Below, piece after piece: positions 1 to 6,636 of a DNA stretch of 11,318 nucleotides (position 1 is the first letter of the stretch; the number at the start of each line of letters is the position of its first letter). A program made the position numbers and the translations under genes. Below the pieces are notes generated by a model. It was not told the DNA's origin. It saw nothing but the letters and a program-made list of their open reading frames with translations, and ran no database searches. The stretch is from Clostridium sp. UBA3947 (GTDB lineage Bacteria; Bacillota; Clostridia; Clostridiales; Clostridiaceae), in assembly GCA_002385545.1 (NCBI GenBank), contig DGDR01000082.1, forward strand, positions 772 to 12,089, in the 5' to 3' direction.

Positions 1-51
1 AAACAAAGCAATATAGGCAAAAAAGTATATATCTCCACCTATATAGGCTAA
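1..51 (+). CDS. Possible C-terminal end of a small upstream gene (partial)
   Basis: Frame 1 is open from the window edge to a TAA at 49-51 and encodes 16 residues ending in KKVYISTYIG. The two genes downstream are of the kind that normally follows a lactococcin 972-type bacteriocin gene. Those bacteriocins are small secreted peptides ending in a Gly/Lys/Tyr-rich strand, so this tail could be the end of such a gene. The visible stretch is far too short to prove it and could be an accidental open frame. What is seen is only the open frame and its position; the identity is inference from context. Confidence 0.25.
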   Translation, partial: KQSNIGKKVYISTYIG

Positions 52-95
52 CCATCAGATAATAAAGAAATATACTTAATAAACAGTAAAGAGAT

Positions 96-132
96 GCTGC
101 AAAACCAACAGTTTTGTCAGTTATGCAACAGC
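96..132 (+). other. Hairpin between the upstream region and the transporter operon
   Basis: CAAAAC (100-105) and GTTTTG (111-116) form a perfect 6-bp stem around a 5-nt loop. CTG/CAG below it extends the stem after a one-base bulge, and GCTG (96-99) and CAGC (129-132) can close an outer stem. No U-run follows, so it is not a standard intrinsic terminator. It sits 11 nt before the ribosome site of the permease gene. It could be an mRNA-processing or attenuating structure between a bacteriocin gene and its transporter genes. The role is inferred. Confidence 0.35.
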
Positions 133-154
133 CCCTTGATTTAAGGAGGAGATC

Positions 155-2179
155 ATGAAAAAATTATTGTTTATATTTCTTTTAGGTCAAATGCTTATTA
201 TTTCCTTTTTGTTCGGAAATTCCATATACAACATTTATATTTTAAATAATTTGGTGGATAGCAGATTGGAAGCATATAAAATTTCTGAAGCATCTGCTGA
301 GAAGCTATCAGTCTTTTACGATAGCTTTATAAAGGAAAATGAAAATTTGAGCTTAGCTATAGTTAAGATGCCTGTTACAGATGACGAAAGCACTACGGTT
401 TATAATGTTTATCATACTAATGTGGCCAATGCTTTAAAACAAGTATCTATCAACAGAAAGGATGTTATAAATTATTATTCAATGACAAAAGATGAATTTA
501 TAGATAGTACAGGATTATTTTATACAGATATGCCTCTTGATAAGTTGAAAAAAATTGGGTCCAGAGATGGAATTAATATAGAAAGTACTAAAAGAAACTT
601 AATAGACTATAAGCAAGTTTTCACCTATAATTTGGTGAATTCTATTGTAATGCTTGGAGTAACAATTTTAATAATATTTGTTTATGCATTTTCACGGAAC
701 AAGATAAACGCAGTAAAATCAATGCTTGGCTACAACATTCTCCAGATGGTTAGAGATTCTATTATTGATTTTTTTCAGCTAGAATTAATAGTTTTACTCA
801 TGACTTTTTTAATACATATTTTATATTTATCCTTCAAATCGGTAATAGTTCCAAGGTATTTTCTTGGTTTATTTATTACTTGCTCTATTTTAATTTTGAT
901 AAATCTATTTATTGTATCTACAACATGCATAATATATCGTCGTATTAATTTTTCGGAAGTATTAAAGAATAAGGTGTACACTCCCATTTGGAATATGATA
1001 TTAAAGGGTGCAAAGATAGCCTTTATGATTGGAGTAACTCTATCTGTAAGTATATTCATTACTAATTTTAAGGACTTTAGGGCAAGCCAGAAGAGTATTA
1101 ACAAGTATAAAGGATTGAATAGATATTTTACTAGTAATGGTTTTAATTCTAATACGATTGAAAAGCTGGACAATAACCCAGAGCTATTGGTTTCCACTGG
1201 TTATAAAGTGAAATCTGTTTATAAGCTATATGATAAGCAAAACAAGGTAATAGCAATAAATGCCCCAGTGCTTATGGAACTAACTCCTACATATTTAGAA
1301 ATGCATAATTTAAAACCAGAAGATATATTAAATGACATAAATAAAAACTATGCAGTACTAAACAATCATTATATTAACGATTATTTAAATTTGGAGGACA
1401 TACAGGGCAATAGAATCAAGATTTCCAAGGATAGTAGTAAGCCTCAGCTTCTTGTTCCAGAAGTATACAAGAGTAAAGAGGACCAAATAAAAGAAGTTTA
1501 TATTGAAAAGATAAATGATTTAATTCGAAATGATATTTTTTATTTAAAAGAAGACAAGAAAAACTATAAGCTAATTAGGGATGTAGAAATAACCTATTAT
1601 AAAAGTGGACAGGTTATTAATATTTTGTCGCAACAAGATGAAGATAAAATAGATTTAGTTAATACAATAATTATTGTAGATGAAGGAAATTTTGCGGGGA
1701 CCTATTATCTTGAGATATTAGGTAACTTTGGAATGGCTTTTGAGTTTAATGATAGAAGTGAATTTAGCCAGCTACTATTAGAAAATGGATTAGAGGACCT
1801 GTATTATAGTTCTACCTTATTAACGCCATATCTTGCAAGGATAAGAAACTATGAATTTATCATGAGCCAATCTTTTGTTTTTTCTGTTTTATTTGCAGTA
1901 ACCTTATTGTTTATATTATTTATCTCTAATAAGGTTGACATGACTATTCATAGGAAGGAGCTAGCATCTAGATTTATCCTTGGCGATAGTATGCATAATC
2001 AAATGAAATTCAACTATTTAGTAACTTTTATTGTTTTTCTTTTTGTTGTGCCCTTATATATTTTAGGAGCCAATATTGCTATTTATGTATGTATTTTAAT
2101 GATAGATTTCTTCTTTATGATTTATTCCTATAACATGGTAATCAAAAAGGATATAGTTAATATCATGAAAGGAGCCTAA
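155..2179 (+). CDS. Bacteriocin-associated integral membrane protein, probable ABC permease (DUF1430 / lactococcin 972 type)
   Basis: This 674-aa polytopic membrane protein pairs with the ATPase encoded one base downstream. Hydrophobic segments lie at about residues 4-21, 156-179, 207-226, 234-258, 286-303, 572-591, 620-637 and 640-657. They leave two outside domains, about 30-155 and a large one at 304-571. This layout fits the family annotated as bacteriocin-associated integral membrane (putative immunity) proteins, found beside lactococcin 972-like bacteriocins. The segments RNKINAVKSMLGYN (181-194) and HRKELASRFILGDS (599-612) each flank a membrane helix and resemble the cytoplasmic coupling motif of FtsX/MacB-type permeases (RxxEixxxxxlG). 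That suggests an ABC permease of duplicated FtsX-like halves. The ATG follows AAGGAGG (143-149) with a 5-nt spacer. Family and ABC partnership are fairly sure; the substrate is unknown, and the immunity label is family convention. Confidence 0.8.
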   Translation: MKKLLFIFLLGQMLIISFLFGNSIYNIYILNNLVDSRLEAYKISEASAEKLSVFYDSFIKENENLSLAIVKMPVTDDESTTVYNVYHTNVANALKQVSINRKDVINYYSMTKDEFIDSTGLFYTDMPLDKLKKIGSRDGINIESTKRNLIDYKQVFTYNLVNSIVMLGVTILIIFVYAFSRNKINAVKSMLGYNILQMVRDSIIDFFQLELIVLLMTFLIHILYLSFKSVIVPRYFLGLFITCSILILINLFIVSTTCIIYRRINFSEVLKNKVYTPIWNMILKGAKIAFMIGVTLSVSIFITNFKDFRASQKSINKYKGLNRYFTSNGFNSNTIEKLDNNPELLVSTGYKVKSVYKLYDKQNKVIAINAPVLMELTPTYLEMHNLKPEDILNDINKNYAVLNNHYINDYLNLEDIQGNRIKISKDSSKPQLLVPEVYKSKEDQIKEVYIEKINDLIRNDIFYLKEDKKNYKLIRDVEITYYKSGQVINILSQQDEDKIDLVNTIIIVDEGNFAGTYYLEILGNFGMAFEFNDRSEFSQLLLENGLEDLYYSSTLLTPYLARIRNYEFIMSQSFVFSVLFAVTLLFILFISNKVDMTIHRKELASRFILGDSMHNQMKFNYLVTFIVFLFVVPLYILGANIAIYVCILMIDFFFMIYSYNMVIKKDIVNIMKGA

Positions 2180-2180
2180 A

Positions 2181-2843
2181 ATGAAGATTCAATTAAAAGA
2201 AGTAATAAAGAAGTATGACGGTAAAGCAGTACTTAATGGTGTGAATTTAAGTATAACTGAGGGAGAAATGATAGCAATAACAGGGCCATCTGGTTGCGGC
2301 AAGTCAACCTTGTTAAATATTCTCGGTTTAATATTAGAGCCTACTTCAGGCTCGTATACTATTAACGGCGTAACAAATCCTAGAATTTACTCAAAAGTTT
2401 CTAGGTATTTAAGAAGAGAACATATTGGATATTTATTTCAGAACTATGGCCTAATTGATGATGAAAGTGTATTTTGGAATTTAAAGCTTGCACTTAACAA
2501 TAATGCTTCTAAGGGAAAATCGAAAAAGGAAAAGGAAAAGCTTATTGATGATTTGCTAGATGAATTTGGTTTATTAACTTTGAAAAACAGCAAAATTTAT
2601 CAGCTGTCTGGGGGGGAGCAGCAAAGGATTGCTTTAATTAGATTGATGCTACATGGTAGTGATTTAATCTTAGCGGACGAACCAACAGGAAACTTAGATC
2701 AAAATAATGGAAGGTTAATTATGGAAATTTTCAAGAAACTTAAGAAGGAAGGAAAGACCATAATAATCGTTACACACGATATGAATATTGCAAATCATTG
2801 TGATCGAATATTAAAATTAGAGAATGGTAAGCTACTACAATAG
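2181..2843 (+). CDS. ABC transporter ATP-binding protein of the bacteriocin-associated cassette
   Basis: This is a 220-aa ATPase of the MacB/LolD-like class that powers the membrane protein encoded directly upstream. All nucleotide-binding motifs are intact: Walker A GPSGCGKST (35-43), Q-loop Gln87 in LFQNYG, signature LSGGEQQR (142-149), Walker B LILADEP (162-168), D-loop NLD (171-173) and H-loop His199 in VTHD. Its length is that of a stand-alone nucleotide-binding domain, with no fused membrane part. The start codon lies one base after the permease stop codon, and its ribosome site (AAAGGAG, 2168-2174) lies inside the last permease codons, so the two are translationally linked. No hairpin terminator is evident after the stop. 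The fold is certain. The link to a lactococcin 972-type peptide is inferred from the partner, and a lipoprotein or antimicrobial-resistance exporter is the alternative. Confidence 0.9.
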   Translation: MKIQLKEVIKKYDGKAVLNGVNLSITEGEMIAITGPSGCGKSTLLNILGLILEPTSGSYTINGVTNPRIYSKVSRYLRREHIGYLFQNYGLIDDESVFWNLKLALNNNASKGKSKKEKEKLIDDLLDEFGLLTLKNSKIYQLSGGEQQRIALIRLMLHGSDLILADEPTGNLDQNNGRLIMEIFKKLKKEGKTIIIVTHDMNIANHCDRILKLENGKLLQ

Positions 2844-2884
2844 AAATAGAGTAAGAACAGTTATGAATAAAATGGCACATATCC

Positions 2885-2913
2885 TTGCACAAGATAAAGC
2901 CTTCATTTATAAT
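2885..2913 (+). promoter_or_regulatory. Probable sigma-A promoter of icd
   Basis: TTGCAC (2885-2890) and TATAAT (2908-2913) are separated by exactly 17 nt. The -10 box is perfect and the -35 box matches the consensus at its first three bases. A start near 2920 would give a leader of roughly 85-90 nt before icd. A second TATAAT lies at 2941-2946 but has no -35 partner at the right distance. The promoter separates icd from the transporter operon. Confidence 0.5.
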
Positions 2914-3006
2914 TATAGGTGTTTATGCAGAAATTTAATGTATAATTTGAATGATGTTAGGTGATGAGCCTTCAAAAGATTTATTTATGAAAGAGGGGCG
3001 AGAGAG

Positions 3007-4215
3007 ATGGAAAAAATTAAAATGAATGTGCCATTGGTAGAGATGGACGGAGACGAAATGACCAGAATTATGTGGAAGATGATTAAGGATGTACTCTTAG
3101 AACCATATGTTGAGTTAAAAACAGAGTACTATGACTTGGGGCTACAAAAAAGAGATGAAACTAACGATCAAATTACTATTGATGCAGCTAATGCTATTAA
3201 GAAATATGGTGTTGGTGTAAAATGTGCTACTATAACACCTAATGCAGCTAGAGTAAAGGAATATAATCTAAAGGAAATGTGGAAGAGTCCTAATGGTACA
3301 ATTAGAGCTATCTTAGATGGTACTGTATTTAGAACTCCTATTATAGTTAAAAATATAAAGCCTTTTGTAAAGACTTGGACTAAGCCTATAACTGTAGCAA
3401 GACATGCTTACGGTGATGTTTATAAAAATATAGAATATAAGGTTGAAGGACCAGGAAAGGTTGAATTAGTATACACTGCTGCAGATGGTACTGTTACAAA
3501 GCAGCTTGTACATGAATTTAAGGGTCCTGGAGTAGTTATGGGAATGCATAACTTAGATAAGTCCATAGAAAGCTTTGCAAGAGCTTGCTTTAACTACGCT
3601 TTAGATATGAAGCAGGATTTATGGTTTGCTTCAAAGGACACAATTTCAAAGATTTATGACCATAGATTCAAGGATATTTTCCAGGAAATATACGATAATG
3701 AGTATAAGGAAAAGTTTGAAGCAGCAGGTATAGAATACTTCTACACTCTTATAGATGATGCAGTAGCTAGAGTGGTTAAATCTGAAGGTGGCTTTATTTG
3801 GGCTTGCAAGAACTACGATGGTGACGTTATGTCTGACATGGTAGCAACAGCCTTTGGAAGTCTTGCAATGATGACTTCTGTCCTTGTATCACCAGAGGGT
3901 TACTATGAGTACGAAGCAGCTCATGGAACAGTACAAAGACATTACTATAGATACCTTAAGGGAGAGAAAACCTCCTCAAACTCCATGGCAACTATTTTTG
4001 CTTGGACAGGAGCTCTAAGAAAGAGAGGAGAACTGGACGGCATACAGGAATTAGTAGCCTTTGCAGATAAGCTGGAGGCAGCTTCAATTAAGACCATAGA
4101 AGAAGGGGTTATGACAGGAGATTTGGCACCTCTTTCTGAGGCTCCAAATAAGACTATCGTTAATACAGAAGAATTCTTATACGAGATTAAAAAGAGATTG
4201 GATGCAATGCTATAG
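3007..4215 (+). CDS. icd: NADP-dependent isocitrate dehydrogenase, eukaryotic (IDH1/IDH2) type
   Basis: This cytoplasmic enzyme oxidatively decarboxylates isocitrate to 2-oxoglutarate with NADP+, feeding glutamate synthesis. The 402-aa protein follows the homodimeric eukaryotic-type subfamily along its whole length. Substrate residues include SPNGTIR (94-100), Arg109 and Arg132 in ARHAYGDVY. Arg132 and Tyr139 fall at the same numbers as in human IDH1. The catalytic lysine is in the TISKIYD segment (Lys215), and metal-binding aspartates are Asp273 and Asp277 in YDGDVMSD. The NADP-binding loop is AAHGTVQRH (304-312); its Arg-His pair recognises the 2'-phosphate and indicates NADP rather than NAD. 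The ATG follows AGAGGGG (2992-2998) with an 8-nt spacer. The gene stands alone between its promoter and terminator, with no citrate synthase or aconitase gene beside it. Confidence 0.97.
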   Translation: MEKIKMNVPLVEMDGDEMTRIMWKMIKDVLLEPYVELKTEYYDLGLQKRDETNDQITIDAANAIKKYGVGVKCATITPNAARVKEYNLKEMWKSPNGTIRAILDGTVFRTPIIVKNIKPFVKTWTKPITVARHAYGDVYKNIEYKVEGPGKVELVYTAADGTVTKQLVHEFKGPGVVMGMHNLDKSIESFARACFNYALDMKQDLWFASKDTISKIYDHRFKDIFQEIYDNEYKEKFEAAGIEYFYTLIDDAVARVVKSEGGFIWACKNYDGDVMSDMVATAFGSLAMMTSVLVSPEGYYEYEAAHGTVQRHYYRYLKGEKTSSNSMATIFAWTGALRKRGELDGIQELVAFADKLEAASIKTIEEGVMTGDLAPLSEAPNKTIVNTEEFLYEIKKRLDAML

Positions 4216-4230
4216 GCGGAAAAACATTAA

Positions 4231-4265
4231 GACTCAAAGCTAAGGGTAGCTCTGAGTCTTTTTAG
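4231..4265 (+). terminator. Intrinsic terminator of icd
   Basis: GACTCAAAGCTA (4231-4242) pairs with TAGCTCTGAGTC (4247-4258) in a 12-bp stem with one A/C mismatch and a 4-nt loop, followed by TTTTTAG. It starts 15 nt after the icd stop codon and closes a single-gene unit. Confidence 0.9.
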
Positions 4266-4357
4266 TTTTAACTACAACTCTAAATAATCAATTTTGTGTT
4301 GGTTTAAAATTGAAGAGCCTTTCGGCTCAATATGCTAAGATACATCATTTCTAATGA

Positions 4358-4519
4358 ATCGCCATATACGGAACTGCTGAATTTGATATAAATACATTGA
4401 ATCTCTTATACAGGCTAGTAATAGGCTGGTTAGGAGCAAGAAGACTCCTTATTGGAGGAAGCTATAAGGCACAACATATGAATAAGAATTACGTAGATTG
4501 GGCAGTTATTGATAGTTAA
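4358..4519 (+). pseudogene. Possible coding remnant (C-terminal fragment, unidentified)
   Basis: A frame is open from just after two stop codons (4352-4357) to a TAA at 4517-4519, about 53 codons. The end reads like protein, with a hydrophobic Leu/Ile/Trp stretch containing RLVIGWLGARRLLIGG, then a polar tail ending in YVDWAVIDS. No ATG with a ribosome site opens the frame, so it cannot be a complete gene as it stands. It lies between the icd terminator and the mgtE promoter, where a decayed gene would be unremarkable. I do not recognise the family. A chance open frame is the main alternative. The rest of 4266-4540 holds a small GAGCC-TTTC-GGCTC hairpin (4315-4328) and nothing else I can support. 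Confidence 0.25.
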
Positions 4520-4540
4520 ATTGGTGATAATTTTTTGAAG

Positions 4541-4569
4541 TTGACTTATTATAAGAAAAATAATATACT
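4541..4569 (+). promoter_or_regulatory. Probable sigma-A promoter of the mgtE leader
   Basis: TTGACT (4541-4546) and TATACT (4564-4569) are separated by 17 nt; each box matches the sigma-A consensus at five of six positions. Transcription would start near 4576, just upstream of the first conserved M-box nucleotides, which is where a riboswitch promoter should lie. It gives an unusually long 5' leader of about 550 nt before the chosen mgtE start codon. Confidence 0.75.
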
Positions 4570-4580
4570 TTTATTGAAAA

Positions 4581-4750
4581 GAGTATATCTCGGTAGGTGA
4601 GGTTACCACAAGGATACGGGTTGCTGCCGTGAAAGAGTGGAAACATTCTTAATTGGTTAGCAGGTTTTTCCGAACAAAGAAGGATTAACCTAATGCAACT
4701 TCATTGCCTTGCAGAGCCAAAACTTGAACGGGAAAGCATTGTTTACAATG
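4581..4750 (+). ncRNA. M-box (ykoK) magnesium riboswitch aptamer
   Basis: This is a cis-acting RNA that folds around Mg2+ and shuts off expression of a Mg2+ transporter when Mg2+ is plentiful. Conserved M-box blocks appear in order: GGTAGGTGAGG (4592-4602), GCTGCC (4623-4628), GGTTAGCAGG (4655-4664), AATGCAACTTCATTGCC (4692-4708) and GAAAGC (4732-4737). They match what I recall of the Bacillus ykoK leader in sequence and order. The RNA lies just after a good promoter and before an intrinsic terminator, and the next large gene encodes MgtE, the classic regulated target. The exact partner of the closing P1 helix is not obvious, so both boundaries are approximate. Confidence 0.88.
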
Positions 4751-4773
4751 TCCTTCGTCATATGTTCAAGTTT
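4720..4773 (+). promoter_or_regulatory. Candidate antiterminator helix of the M-box expression platform
   Basis: AAACTTGAAC (4720-4729) is perfectly complementary to GTTCAAGTTT (4764-4773). This 10-bp helix would cross the terminator stem (4752-4760 with 4773-4781), because it traps the terminator's 5' arm in its own loop and takes the base at 4773. The two structures are therefore alternatives, as expected for a switch that reads through when Mg2+ is low. Pairing is seen in the sequence; the switching role is inferred. Confidence 0.6.
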
Positions 4774-4791
4774 GACGAAGGTTTTTATTTT
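4752..4791 (+). terminator. Mg2+-controlled intrinsic terminator of the M-box
   Basis: CCTTCGTCA (4752-4760) and TGACGAAGG (4773-4781) form a perfect 9-bp stem with a 12-nt loop, followed by TTTTTATTTT. Its place directly after the aptamer fits the expression platform of a transcription-attenuating Mg2+ riboswitch. Confidence 0.85.
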
Positions 4792-4805
4792 GAATTTAGG
4801 AGGTG

Positions 4806-4904
4806 AAAAAGAATGGAGCCTGATGGTACTAATACGAACAGTGGAGATAAGCATATATGGGAAAAGTTTATGTATATTTTACAGAACAAGCTCCATTCTT
4901 TTTT
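4806..4904 (+). promoter_or_regulatory. Long-range hairpin enclosing the leader ORF, U-tailed
   Basis: AAAAAGAATGGAGC (4806-4819) is perfectly complementary to GCTCCATTCTTTTT (4890-4903), a 14-bp helix around a 70-nt loop. The 5' arm contains the small ORF's start codon and abuts its ribosome site; the 3' arm ends in a run of six T. If formed, it would hide that start codon, and it could act as a second terminator. The loop is long for a fast-folding terminator, so function is uncertain although the pairing is exact. Confidence 0.6.
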
Positions 4905-4923
4905 ATCGGAGTCAAGTTCATAA
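4813..4923 (+). CDS. 36-codon small ORF in the mgtE leader (candidate leader peptide)
   Basis: An ATG at 4813 is preceded by AGGAGGTG (4798-4805) with a 7-nt spacer, the best ribosome site anywhere in this leader. The frame runs 36 codons to TAA at 4921. The predicted peptide is polar at the front (MEPDGTNTNSGDKHIWEK) and ends in a Ser-rich tail. It has no signal peptide or membrane helix. It starts just after the M-box terminator, so it would be made only when the riboswitch allows readthrough. It also lies within the arms of a second hairpin (4806-4903), whose 5' arm covers its start codon. I recognise no homologue. It may be a regulatory leader peptide like the Mg2+-related leaders of enterobacterial mgtA/mgtC, a genuine small protein, or a remnant of a longer gene. 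Confidence 0.5.
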   Translation: MEPDGTNTNSGDKHIWEKFMYILQNKLHSFLSESSS

Positions 4924-5033
4924 ATATTACATAGGGTTTCTGATATATGCATTTCTGTAAGTCCAATCTTAAAATCTCCATCTGTTCTTCATGAAAATTT
5001 CCTATACCATTAGTACCTAATCAAGAAATATTT

Positions 5034-5063
5034 TAAGGTTAAAAAAGCATTATTTTAACCTTA
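5034..5063 (+). promoter_or_regulatory. Hairpin upstream of mgtE
   Basis: TAAGGTTAAAA (5034-5044) and TTTTAACCTTA (5053-5063) form an 11-bp perfect stem with an 8-nt loop. A pyrimidine-rich stretch with TTTTTTT follows about 12 nt later. The stem is A/U-rich and the U-run is not adjacent, so it is a poor terminator by usual rules. It is nevertheless the third hairpin in this leader. The remaining bases from 4924 to 5126 show no other feature. Confidence 0.4.
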
Positions 5064-5126
5064 GCTTTCTATTGCCTTTTTTTGCAAGAGTGAATTATGG
5101 AAAATGAAGCGGAGGAGGATTGGAAG

Positions 5127-6467
5127 ATGAATGAAATCAAAATAATTCAAGAATTAATTAAAGATAAGAAGTACGCCCAAATAAAACTAATGATAAGTGA
5201 GTGGAACTCAGTGCATATAGGAGAGGTATTGGATGCACTAGATAAAAATAATGCTCTTATAATTTTTAGAATGCTACCAAAAGATATAGCTGTTGAGGTC
5301 TTTGCATATCTTCCTTATGAAAGACAGATGTCAATAATAGAAACCATAACAGATGCTGAAATAAAGAATATTATAGATGAACTTTATTTTGACGATTTAG
5401 TTGATATTCTTGAAGAGATGCCTGCAAACCTAGTTAAAAAGATTTTAAAGCATGCTAAACCTGAGGAAAGGAATCTTATAAATCAATTCTTAAATTACCC
5501 TGAAAATTCTGCAGGTAGTATAATGACAATTGAGTATGTGGACCTTAGAAAAGAAATGAAGGTAGGAGAGGCGATTGAACATATAAAAAAGACAGCCTAC
5601 GACAAAGAAACCATATATACCTGTTACGTAATTGATAGCAATAGAAAACTTGAAGGAATAATTTCCTTGAGAAGATTGATTCTTTCAGACAGTGATGCAA
5701 TTATTGGAGATATAATGAATACTGACGTAATAAGTGTACACACCTTAGATGACCAGGAAGAAATATCTGGAGTGTTTAAGAAATATGATTTGATAGCTCT
5801 TCCGGTGGTGGATAATGAAGATAGGCTTACTGGGATTATTACAATAGACGATGTAGTTGATGTAATAGAGCAAGAAAACACTGAAGATTTTCAGAAGATG
5901 GCAGCAATGACACCTTCAGAGGAGAAGTATCTGGAAAGTAGCACATTCTATCTTGCTAAAAATAGAATAATGTGGCTGGTAGTATTGATGATCTCTGCCA
6001 CTTTTACTGGAGCAATAATAAGAAGGTTTGAAGTTGTGCTTCAGTCTGTGGTTGTGCTAGCTGCCTTTATACCTATGCTCATGGATACTGGTGGTAATGC
6101 AGGTTCCCAATCAGCAACCCTTATTATCAGAGGATTGGCGCTGGGAGAGATAGAACCAAAGGATACACTAAGGGTTTTATGGAAGGAGCTAAAGGTAAGT
6201 TTCCTAGTAGGTTTAGTTTTATCGATAATAAACCTTGTTAGAATACTTGTTTTTGATAAAGTAGAGTTTACGATAGGAATTGTAGTATCTATCACAATGT
6301 TTACTACAGTGATTATTGCAAAGCTTGTAGGAGCAATGCTCCCTATAGGAGCAAGAAAGCTAAGGCTAGACCCTGCTATTATGGCTAGCCCCTTAATCAC
6401 TACCATTGTTGATACAGTGGCACTTATAGTTTACTTCTGGCTTGCATCAGTATTAATGGGAATATAA
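5127..6467 (+). CDS. mgtE: Magnesium transporter MgtE
   Basis: This is an inner-membrane Mg2+ channel/transporter, gated by its own cytoplasmic Mg2+ sensor. From the chosen start it has 446 residues: an N-terminal helical MgtE_N domain (about 15-125), a tandem CBS pair (about 130-250), a plug linker, and a membrane domain with about five helices (from about 278). The membrane signature includes PMLMDTGGNAGSQSATL (316-332) and DPAIMASPLITTIVDT (415-430). Asp429 in the last motif should be the pore Mg2+-binding aspartate. An in-frame ATG at 5097 would add ten residues but has no ribosome site. The ATG at 5127 follows GGAGGAGG (5111-5118) with an 8-nt spacer and is preferred. The upstream M-box riboswitch should induce it under low Mg2+. 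A terminator follows, so it is transcribed alone apart from the leader ORF. Confidence 0.96.
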   Translation: MNEIKIIQELIKDKKYAQIKLMISEWNSVHIGEVLDALDKNNALIIFRMLPKDIAVEVFAYLPYERQMSIIETITDAEIKNIIDELYFDDLVDILEEMPANLVKKILKHAKPEERNLINQFLNYPENSAGSIMTIEYVDLRKEMKVGEAIEHIKKTAYDKETIYTCYVIDSNRKLEGIISLRRLILSDSDAIIGDIMNTDVISVHTLDDQEEISGVFKKYDLIALPVVDNEDRLTGIITIDDVVDVIEQENTEDFQKMAAMTPSEEKYLESSTFYLAKNRIMWLVVLMISATFTGAIIRRFEVVLQSVVVLAAFIPMLMDTGGNAGSQSATLIIRGLALGEIEPKDTLRVLWKELKVSFLVGLVLSIINLVRILVFDKVEFTIGIVVSITMFTTVIIAKLVGAMLPIGARKLRLDPAIMASPLITTIVDTVALIVYFWLASVLMGI

Positions 6468-6530
6468 ATTGAATTTTAGGTAGTGAGTGCTAAAATCAAA
6501 TACTATGCTATAGATGGAAAAACATAATGA

Positions 6531-6574
6531 ACTGTTGCACAGGAACTGGTTTGCCAGTGGTGCAACAGTTTTTT
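6531..6574 (+). terminator. Intrinsic terminator of mgtE
   Basis: ACTGTTGCAC (6531-6540) and GTGCAACAGT (6560-6569) form a perfect 10-bp stem. An inner ACTGG/CCAGT hairpin (6545-6549, 6554-6558) lies inside, and a T-run follows. It lies about 65 nt after the mgtE stop codon. Confidence 0.9.
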
Positions 6575-6636
6575 GCTCTTGTACAGGAAATTATATAGTA
6601 GGTAAAAGCGGAAACAGCAAGCATATAAGCAAAGGA

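Noticed and set aside
775..1197. Open frame of 140 codons on the - strand inside the permease gene
   Set aside because: It is antisense to a convincing membrane protein gene, with no ribosome site or family features.
4315..4328. GAGCC-TTTC-GGCTC hairpin as a second icd terminator
   Set aside because: No U-run follows on the + strand, and the strong terminator at 4231-4265 already serves icd.
4709..4960. 83-codon open frame across the M-box 3' end and the leader ORF
   Set aside because: It begins inside the conserved riboswitch, runs through the terminator, and has no ribosome site. The 36-codon frame at 4813 is the better candidate.
5097..5126. ATG at 5097 as the mgtE start
   Set aside because: It lacks a ribosome site and adds ten acidic residues. 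The ATG at 5127 has GGAGGAGG at ideal spacing; the region 5097-5126 itself contains that ribosome site.
5624..6406. Two - strand open frames inside mgtE
   Set aside because: They are Ser/Thr/Ile-rich antisense shadows of conserved CBS and membrane-domain codons.
6531..6569. Shared TGCAACAG sequence with positions 124-131 as a dispersed repeat
   Set aside because: The match is only eight bases and both copies sit in unrelated hairpins, so it is most likely chance.
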